Source of the DNA: a virus
Strand: one strand, 5' to 3'
Virus record (IMG/VR): IMGVR_UViG_3300034190_001504
Coordinates: 1 to 35,246 of that record
Length of the DNA: 35,246 bases
In this document: piece after piece, positions 29,546-35,246 of the stretch
How the letters are laid out: each line of letters begins with the position of its first letter
Numbering within the stretch: the first letter of the stretch is position 1
Notes under the pieces: generated by a model
The model's input: the letters and a program-made list of their open reading frames with translations, nothing else
What the model was told of the DNA's origin: nothing
Database searches by the model: none
Program-made: the position numbers and the translations under genes

Positions 29546-31468
29546 CTATGGTACTGTAAGTAGCCGAAGAGTGCATGTACCCTCCCACCAATTACCATCA
29601 TCAGACAATTTCTCCGCAGACATTTGAACTTGGTCAATGACTACGCTATCTGACCGTGACCCTTCCTGATATGTAACAATATCTTTGTTAACCATCGCTG
29701 AACGCAACGCTTCATACTCATCTTTAGTGTTGTACGCTGTTGCTGACCCCATGCCACGTGATGTAGCTACCCTGCTTCTAAGCATTATAGGTATAATTAT
29801 TTCGTCTACTCTGGTAGGAGCTGCGAATGCTTCTACTCGCCATGATTCTATGACAGGTCCAGCAGTCGCTACCGAATCTCTTGTTAAATTAAACTGTAAC
29901 CTGAACGACTCAGACAACTTAGGAACCAGCTCTGTGCCGTCACTAGCCGCAACGTTTACCTTTGTTTTGTTGGCTAAAGCAGCCGTAGTAATAGAATTAT
30001 TGTTATCGTTCGTTACTGTAGCGGTTATAGAACCACCTACTGTAGCTGTTTGACCTACCCAAAACTCGTCAGGGTCACCCCAAGCCACGTTAGCGTCAGC
30101 CCATGTACGCACAGCAGACACCACAGAATCAGGCGCTGAACGTATTTCAAGAGTCTGTAACACTTTATTAAACTGGCTATTCCATTTAATATCACCAATC
30201 GTTAACGTTCCTGACGCTACCAAATGCCCTAACGACTGCTCACCCTGCACTCCGTTGCCTGCATCTACAAAGAATGTTTTGCCACCTGACCTAGCAACAT
30301 ACGTAACGTTGCCTAAGCTATTGCCGTCACCAACTGACAGCATGTCGCTAGCCCATGCTGGCACAAGAGTTTCAGTAAACCGTGACAAATCAGCTCTATA
30401 CAACTTGCCTGAACCGCCTCCAAACCATATAAACCTTTGATCTGCGGTTAAACAATGCACCTCACCAGCGTCTTCTATAACAGGACCATACGTTATAGAC
30501 CCTCTGTTCGTATCTATAGCCCCTAAACGTAAACCCTTTGTGGTTGCAAGAGCAACAAACCCTGCATACGAAATCATTTCGTTAATCTCTTCACCTCTAG
30601 GGAGTTCAGTTACTTGCTGTGGTTCGTTAAGCAACCCGTCAGCTTCACCAATGCTAATATAACTTATGGCTCCTGTTCCTGCTGTGTTACTCGCAGCGTA
30701 AAACCCTGCTGGTCCAGCAGATACAGCAACCCATTCTCCGTCAAGTAACGTAGAATCTAAACTGCTTGATACCTTATGCCCATTTCCATTGTCTTCATAA
30801 ATGTTTTTGCCATCTATCCCAAACAATCTACCGCCTACAACACGTAAGTAGTCAGGGTTCAACGACCCGTTATTAGCTGGTGCTGTAGTCACACCTAACG
30901 TTTGTTTAGTTGATACATGTGCGCTTCCATACGCTATGTACACGTTAGCCCCATCAGATGTAATGTCTGTGATAGTTTCAGCGCTACCAGAAGCAGGAGC
31001 ACTCATCGTATTCCATGTCACTGACCCATCAGCAGCACTAAAGTTAGTCGCATAATACAATGAACTACCCGAAGCAACATACATGTAGTCAACGCCACCA
31101 TCTACCTTACGAAACACTTTCATAATAACGTTCGTTAAAGACAACGCATTGTTCTTAGTTTCAGACAAAGGCAACAACGAAAATTGACCCTCAGTCCACA
31201 CATCAATACCCGAAGACGAACTAAACCTACTTCTATCAGACTTAGGTTTATCAAAGAACTGTTGACCAGAACCCAAGTTCCAATCTGTTTGCGACCTCAA
31301 CCAAAACTGATTATTAATAGATTGCTCGCCTGCTTCGTCAGAAGTATCACGCTGTTCTCGCAACAACGGCACAGCAGTACGCCGATACTGTTCAATATCA
31401 ATATTATATTTACGTTCAGTGTCACCAATCGTTAGCGTAACGGGTAAACGTTCAGCTTTATGAACCAT
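29546..31468 (-). CDS. Large beta-rich tail protein, possible nozzle
   Basis: 640 residues. The body consists of repeated strand-turn segments rich in Gly and Ser (VASGSSLYYATN, FIWFGGGSGKLYRADL, AASNTAGTGAISYISI), consistent with a beta-propeller. The N-terminus ends with FDKPKSDRSRFSSSSG. No enzyme motif is seen. It starts one base after the stop of the 309-residue gene; the adjacent pair resembles the adaptor and nozzle genes of podoviruses such as T7 gp11-gp12. The nozzle role is inferred from that arrangement and the fold impression only. Confidence 0.55.
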   Translation of the reverse strand: MVHKAERLPVTLTIGDTERKYNIDIEQYRRTAVPLLREQRDTSDEAGEQSINNQFWLRSQTDWNLGSGQQFFDKPKSDRSRFSSSSGIDVWTEGQFSLLPLSETKNNALSLTNVIMKVFRKVDGGVDYMYVASGSSLYYATNFSAADGSVTWNTMSAPASGSAETITDITSDGANVYIAYGSAHVSTKQTLGVTTAPANNGSLNPDYLRVVGGRLFGIDGKNIYEDNGNGHKVSSSLDSTLLDGEWVAVSAGPAGFYAASNTAGTGAISYISIGEADGLLNEPQQVTELPRGEEINEMISYAGFVALATTKGLRLGAIDTNRGSITYGPVIEDAGEVHCLTADQRFIWFGGGSGKLYRADLSRFTETLVPAWASDMLSVGDGNSLGNVTYVARSGGKTFFVDAGNGVQGEQSLGHLVASGTLTIGDIKWNSQFNKVLQTLEIRSAPDSVVSAVRTWADANVAWGDPDEFWVGQTATVGGSITATVTNDNNNSITTAALANKTKVNVAASDGTELVPKLSESFRLQFNLTRDSVATAGPVIESWRVEAFAAPTRVDEIIIPIMLRSRVATSRGMGSATAYNTKDEYEALRSAMVNKDIVTYQEGSRSDSVVIDQVQMSAEKLSDDGNWWEGTCTLRLLTVP

Positions 31469-32398
31469 TTACACCCCTCTATACACAGAGTTTTGTGTCT
31501 TACCACCTGACCGCATCCAATACATCGGGTATTGCGTATCCAAACGTGTAGCCTCAGCGCTTATCCTTGTATCCCGTAACGCTCTAAGGTCACGCATAGA
31601 AGCAGACACAGCCCCAGAAGGAACCTCATCAGCCCTACGACTAGACCCCTGCTCATCTATAAACTCACGCCGAACAGGTCGTGTAGACATCAGCCTCAAA
31701 GCAGCACCTAGCGAAGGCAAATCGTAGGCTTGTGAATGCAAACCAACAGTACTTAACGCAGTTGATGTAGCAGCTAACGCAGTAAATCCTGTCTTGTATT
31801 GCACTCTGACTGCTTGCCCAGACGTAGCGTCATCATGTAACACCAGCGCATAGCCGGAAGCAAACGTGCTAGTGTCCCTGTCACGACGTAAACTCCACGT
31901 AGGTAACACAGGTTCAGCGTCTTCAGACCCTAAATCAGCGTAGGTTACCTGATAGATAGACAGTATATCGTCAGTTACACCCGTCAAATTGTACCCATCT
32001 TGCGACACATTGTACGTAAACGACACTGTTTTCATCTGATACAAGCCATTCTGAGGCGATGACAGGTCAGCTAATTCATCATTAACAGCGTTCAATACAA
32101 GCTGTGCAGGGAACTTAGGGTTAACAGTAACTAGATCACCTGCGGTATGAGAAGCAGCAGTTGTGCCACGGAAGCCACGCCGAACAGTAGCATCGTTCGT
32201 TGTAGCGTTAACACTAAACACGTACATTAGTTCAGTGCCTATTTCAATAATCGTTCCGGCTACTATCCCTGCCGTGTCATGCGTAAAGTTGACAGTTGTT
32301 TCAGTAGTGTTTAACCCTGTCCCTAACGTGTCGCACTCTTCAACATAGTCAGTTAACAACAAGTTCTTTGTTTCATCTATCCACGTTTGAGCAGTCAT
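31469..32398 (-). CDS. Tail or head-tail adaptor-like virion protein
   Basis: 309 residues. The N-terminal 75 residues form a beta domain (AGTIIEIGTELMYVFSV, then VRRGFRGTTAASHTAGD) of the type found in several phage virion proteins. The middle has FPAQLVLNAVNDELADLSSP (helix), typical of phage adaptor proteins. The C-terminal part is helical and Arg-rich. It overlaps the zinc-ribbon gene by 4 nt (ATGA). Together with the following large beta protein it resembles an adaptor-nozzle pair; this is inference. Confidence 0.55.
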   Translation of the reverse strand: MTAQTWIDETKNLLLTDYVEECDTLGTGLNTTETTVNFTHDTAGIVAGTIIEIGTELMYVFSVNATTNDATVRRGFRGTTAASHTAGDLVTVNPKFPAQLVLNAVNDELADLSSPQNGLYQMKTVSFTYNVSQDGYNLTGVTDDILSIYQVTYADLGSEDAEPVLPTWSLRRDRDTSTFASGYALVLHDDATSGQAVRVQYKTGFTALAATSTALSTVGLHSQAYDLPSLGAALRLMSTRPVRREFIDEQGSSRRADEVPSGAVSASMRDLRALRDTRISAEATRLDTQYPMYWMRSGGKTQNSVYRGV

Positions 32399-32787
32399 AA
32401 CGCCTCAATACTATTCATAAGTCTTTCGCTTTCTTTCCTACTCGCATCACTAGAATACAAACGACCTGCCTGAACCTCGCTCTTAGTCTCAGCATGTTTC
32501 TCTAAATGTGCTGACCCGTTAATAGATTTAGGTTGCAAACCACTCTTACGCAAACGCTTATACGCAGACATATCAGCATCTTTAGCTTTCTCAGCTTTCT
32601 TCGTAGCGTCTAAATCAATCACAGAGTTACGAGAAGGCATAGCAGAAGGCGCAATGTTCACACCAGAAATAAGTTTAGTCATTGCCTGTCCACAATCAAC
32701 GCAATGAAACGAATGCTCATTATTAAAGCCATGTATTATTTCTTCAACGTTTTCACATCTGTTGCATTTATAGTCATACCGTGGCAT
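32395..32787 (-). CDS. FmdB-type zinc-ribbon protein
   Basis: 130 residues. The N-terminus PRYDYKCNRCENVEEIIHG and then FHCVDCGQAMTKLISG is the FmdB-like zinc ribbon (C-x2-C, 17 or so residues, C-x2-C), followed by a charged helical tail. FmdB-family ribbons are common in phage late regions, where their role is unclear. Overlaps the previous gene by 14 nt. Zinc binding is well supported by the sequence; function is unknown. Confidence 0.8.
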   Translation of the reverse strand: MPRYDYKCNRCENVEEIIHGFNNEHSFHCVDCGQAMTKLISGVNIAPSAMPSRNSVIDLDATKKAEKAKDADMSAYKRLRKSGLQPKSINGSAHLEKHAETKSEVQAGRLYSSDASRKESERLMNSIEAL

Positions 32788-33589
32788 AACCCTCTACCTC
32801 TATTCCGTAGCCAGCATCTTTCAAAGCGTTTAGTTCTTCATCTGTAAAATCAGTAGGAGATTCATGCCCACCATATATTGTCCGAGAAACTGTACTCACA
32901 TCTGCCGGTTGTCGGGTCGTCACTGACCCATCGTTTAATATAAATATATTAACCCCTCTAGCCGTCGGAGGATAGAATCTCCGCAAGTTCCTAGCAGGAC
33001 TAATCACAGGAAACCTAGTAACATCTAACGTAGGCACTGTATTCTCAAACACAGGCACATATTTTTTGCGAAACAACAGTTGATCTACAGACGTAGTTGC
33101 CTGTATAACAGTAGCTGTTATGTTCTGGTCCATGCTAACAATCACAGATGGCACTGTAGACGTTCCAGTAATCACTGAAGGTGCTATACCAGCGTCACCT
33201 GTAACGGTCACAGAAGGCGTTGTAGCAGCCGTAGAAATGACGCTAGGGGCTACACTCGCTGTGCCAGATATAGTCGCAGATGGAGTTGTGGCAACACCAG
33301 CAATAACACTAGGAGCTACGCTAGCTGTGCCTGATATGGTAGCTGATGGCGTAGTAGCGCTAGTCGCTATAACGCTAGGACTTACATTAGCTGTCCCTGT
33401 TACAGTCGTAGCAGGTACAGTTGTCGTACCTGCAATCACCACAGCGGCAGCATTCGCAAAGGCTGTCACGGTTACAGCCGGTACAGTCGCAGTACAAGCT
33501 ATTGTTGAAGGAGATACGGTAACGCTGGACTCTTGATAAGCTCCAGAGTTTCTGTAGTCTGTTGAGGTACGGTATGCTACGCCAGCCAC
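32774..33589 (-). CDS. Virion protein with tandem 22-residue Thr/Val/Ala repeats
   Basis: 271 residues. Residues about 25-160 consist of six imperfect 22-residue repeats of the form SATISGTASVAPSVIAGVAT-TP, matched at DNA level by 66-bp repeats around 33150-33500. Each looks like a strand pair, so a beta-solenoid or fibrous shaft is likely. The C-terminal 90 residues are different: NLRRFYPPTARGVNIFI, then FTDEELNALKDAGYGIEV. No enzyme motif. It is placed with the fibre and assembly-chaperone genes, suggesting an appendage or shaft protein. Confidence 0.65.
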   Translation of the reverse strand: MAGVAYRTSTDYRNSGAYQESSVTVSPSTIACTATVPAVTVTAFANAAAVVIAGTTTVPATTVTGTANVSPSVIATSATTPSATISGTASVAPSVIAGVATTPSATISGTASVAPSVISTAATTPSVTVTGDAGIAPSVITGTSTVPSVIVSMDQNITATVIQATTSVDQLLFRKKYVPVFENTVPTLDVTRFPVISPARNLRRFYPPTARGVNIFILNDGSVTTRQPADVSTVSRTIYGGHESPTDFTDEELNALKDAGYGIEVEGYATV

Positions 33590-33600
33590 GCATAACCTTC

Positions 33601-33837
33601 CTAACTTGGTTGATCTGGGAAATTAACGGTATCGGCAGGACTCCATGTTTCTGGGAAGTCTCGTAGTTGTTGCCTGTATGTAGCCCATTCAGCTTTCTTG
33701 CTGTCGGTTAAAGCACTGTCAACTACTTGAGTCCAATCACTTTGCATCAATAATAGATTACGTTGATCTTTCATCCGTTCAATTAACCATTCATTTGGTA
33801 TAATTTCTGGGTCTAGTAATTCGTTTCGTAAATTCAT
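33601..33837 (-). CDS. Tail assembly chaperone-like protein
   Basis: 78 residues. The core ERMKDQRNLLLMQSDWTQVV, then KKAEWATYRQQLRDFPETW is the pattern of the phage tail assembly chaperone/XkdW-like family (R-x-x-x-L...SDW...D...W-x-x-YR-x-x-LRD-x-P). These small proteins are encoded next to tail fibre genes and help their folding. It shares one base with the stop of the fibre-like gene upstream. Good family match, function by analogy. Confidence 0.8.
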   Translation of the reverse strand: MNLRNELLDPEIIPNEWLIERMKDQRNLLLMQSDWTQVVDSALTDSKKAEWATYRQQLRDFPETWSPADTVNFPDQPS

Positions 33838-34571
33838 TATGCCAGCCTGTACACTATTTGACCTGTGAAACTGTCACCTGTCCCCCATGAAGACGCAGGC
33901 GTAGAGGCTGTAAGCCCCCCTGAATAAGAATAATTACCTACAGCATGAAATATCCCATAAAAAGAAACATTTGTTCCGCTAGTTATTACACATTGACCTT
34001 GATACAACTTTCCTCCGCTTGTGTCATGAAACCAAGCGTTACCAGCCATTTGCCAATGACTGTAGTCAGCATTTACAGGAGGCGCTAATGAAACAGTTCC
34101 TCCAACTGAAGTAGTGCTTCCAAAAATTATCTTAAATTGTGCAACACAAAGTTTACCAATCACAATATGTCTTATGGTATTAGTTGATGCGTTACCTACT
34201 GTTACGTTAGTCCATGATGGCGTACCTTCAGTCCACGAAGTGCTAGAACCATCAAGTATATTTAACTCAGCAGCAGTAGACGTAACAGCCGTAGACCCCA
34301 AAATTAAATCACCGTCAGGAATCGTAACATCCCCAGTAAACGTAGGAGTAGCATCCCACGCAGACGTACCAGAACCAGTACCCATAAGCACAGCACCAGC
34401 CGAAGGGTTAGAATCAGTACTACCCAACTTAGTCTCTAACGCAATAATCGCACCAGAATGATTCGTATGAACAACATCATGCTCCTTACCAGAATCATCC
34501 ATCTCATCCGATGCAGCAATAGTCGGTTGCTGAGTAGAAGTATCTAAACTACTAGGAAAATTTGTAGCCAT
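33837..34571 (-). CDS. Tail fibre-like protein
   Basis: 244 residues. The N-terminal module (MATNFPSSLDT, then EHDVVHTNHSGAIIALETKL) is the one shared with the truncated gene at the left edge. TIPDGDLILGSTAVTSTAAE followed by LNILDG is the short shaft motif found in many fibre proteins of marine phages. The C-terminal 130 residues are beta-rich and Gly/Ser-rich, likely the distal head. It is followed directly by the chaperone-like gene, a usual fibre/chaperone pair. Receptor unknown. Confidence 0.7.
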   Translation of the reverse strand: MATNFPSSLDTSTQQPTIAASDEMDDSGKEHDVVHTNHSGAIIALETKLGSTDSNPSAGAVLMGTGSGTSAWDATPTFTGDVTIPDGDLILGSTAVTSTAAELNILDGSSTSWTEGTPSWTNVTVGNASTNTIRHIVIGKLCVAQFKIIFGSTTSVGGTVSLAPPVNADYSHWQMAGNAWFHDTSGGKLYQGQCVITSGTNVSFYGIFHAVGNYSYSGGLTASTPASSWGTGDSFTGQIVYRLA

Positions 34572-34578
34572 TTAACCC

Positions 34579-34824
34579 CTATTCGTCGCCGTAAAGAGAC
34601 TCCTCAGATGCAGTATTTTTACCAACTAAAGAAAATGATTTGTCACCAATCTTTGTAGCAGCCCAACCTTTAAGAACCGATAGCACAGCAGCAAATCCAG
34701 AAGCTGCTACTAGTTTCCAGTTGCTTACTCCCATGTCAAGGAAGCTGTTACCACTGATCGTGGCTACTGCTGCTTGCACAAACGTTGCTGCACATCGCTC
34801 AAGTAAATCTAAATATTCTTTCAT
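34579..34824 (-). CDS. Holin, r1t-like
   Basis: 81 residues. LERCAATFVQAAVATISG near the N-terminus and LVAASGFAAVLSVLKGWAATK form two hydrophobic segments separated by a short polar stretch, and the C-terminus is acidic. This corresponds to the r1t/actinophage holin type (E-R-A-x-x-TF-x-Q...). It overlaps the endolysin gene by 4 nt (ATGA), so the pair makes a lysis cassette. Confidence 0.75.
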   Translation of the reverse strand: MKEYLDLLERCAATFVQAAVATISGNSFLDMGVSNWKLVAASGFAAVLSVLKGWAATKIGDKSFSLVGKNTASEESLYGDE

Positions 34825-35246
34825 CTAAGTAAAGCCTTCCAAGTATTTGGTCCAACTATGCCGTCAACATATAATAGCCGACGCTTTTGGAACTCCACAA
34901 CAGCCTTCCGAGTAAGCCTGCCATAATCCGAATCTACCTTATACCGATATAATCCTTTAGCAGCCAACAACTGTTGCACCACCTTCACAGCAGCCCCCTT
35001 AGAACCTTTCTTCAAAGGATGCGCAGTAACCAAAGCCTCTATCTCAGCAAACGCAGCAGCAATACCTTTAACATCTTGCTTGACTGTTTTAGTAGCTTTC
35101 GTACCTTTCAAAGCAGGCGCATCAAACCATTTAACTTTGCCATTAACAACTTTACAAGGCTGATGATGCCACCATTCGCCTCTAACATACGCAACCATGC
35201 CATAAGATTTAGCTATGGCGTTCACTTGAGAAGTACTAATACCACG
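34821..35246 (-). CDS. Endolysin, C-terminal part: M15-like peptidase end plus peptidoglycan-binding domain
   Basis: The reading frame is open to the right edge, so the N-terminus is missing. Seven codons precede a GTG at 35225, which is probably internal. The early visible part contains GEWWHHQP; E-x-W-H is the zinc/active-site end of M15-type D,D/L,D-carboxypeptidases. Then, from about 70 residues on, HPLKKGSKGAAVKVVQQLLA and a later DGIVGPNTWKALL mark a PG_binding_1 domain. It would cut cell-wall cross-links after the holin opens the membrane. The M15 call rests on one motif. Confidence 0.75.
   Translation of the reverse strand, partial: RGISTSQVNAIAKSYGMVAYVRGEWWHHQPCKVVNGKVKWFDAPALKGTKATKTVKQDVKGIAAAFAEIEALVTAHPLKKGSKGAAVKVVQQLLAAKGLYRYKVDSDYGRLTRKAVVEFQKRRLLYVDGIVGPNTWKALLR

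Noticed and set aside
31620-31645. CTGATGAG on the minus strand, as in a hammerhead core
   Set aside because: It is within a coding region and no matching stems or GAAA segment surround it. The same holds for the CTGATGAG near 27496-27510.
33120-33536. Plus-strand repetitive reading frame
   Set aside because: It mirrors the 66-bp repeats of the minus-strand gene at 32774-33589 and has no independent support.

Overview
This window is most of the genome of a tailed bacteriophage. The host is inferred to be an AT-rich actinobacterium, because an early gene (22399-22647) encodes a WhiB-like iron-sulfur regulator, a family confined to Actinobacteria and their phages. The recognisable virion genes are terminase, portal, a very large internal protein, a lysozyme-bearing internal protein, scaffold, capsid protein, an adaptor/nozzle-like pair, tail fibre-like proteins and endolysin/holin. 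No tail tube, sheath or ordinary tape measure is seen, so a short-tailed (podovirus-like) particle is the best guess. No integrase, repressor, DNA polymerase, primase or helicase was recognised.

Layout. (1) Positions 1-17980, minus strand: late genes read leftward from tiny basic proteins through terminase, portal, a 2254-residue protein, further internal proteins, scaffold and capsid protein to a tail-fibre-like gene cut by the left edge. Scaffold plus capsid have their own promoter (2279-2307), and a strong terminator (664-713) follows the capsid gene. (2) Positions 17981-19140: a 1.2 kb control region between divergent units. It holds a late promoter, a 103-nt A/C-only tract, a foldable late leader with an attenuator-like end, three LexA/SOS-type boxes, tandem repeats, a terminator, an early promoter, and an early leader ending in a hammerhead-ribozyme-like motif built over the ribosome binding site of the next gene. 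(3) Positions 19141-26903, plus strand: early genes, mostly tiny proteins with a near-uniform AAAGAAAGGAAAGAT ribosome site, then a recombination set (Cas4/AddB-like nuclease, annealing protein, SSB, ribbon-helix-helix protein, Holliday-junction-type nuclease). (4) Positions 26878-35246, minus strand: small membrane proteins, a secreted proline/glutamate-rich protein, a DnaQ-like exonuclease, tail proteins, a holin and an endolysin cut by the right edge.

Both edges cut late minus-strand genes. On a circular map the late unit would run from 17980 through the edges to 26878, giving one early and one late unit that diverge near 18.4 kb and converge near 26.9 kb. The window is therefore probably a nearly complete, circular or circularly permuted genome with a small piece missing at the joint.

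The most unusual content is RNA-level: the hammerhead candidate, a covarying hairpin repeated three times between early genes, and a hairpin that hides the ribosome site of whiB. Next come the SOS boxes in a phage with no visible repressor.
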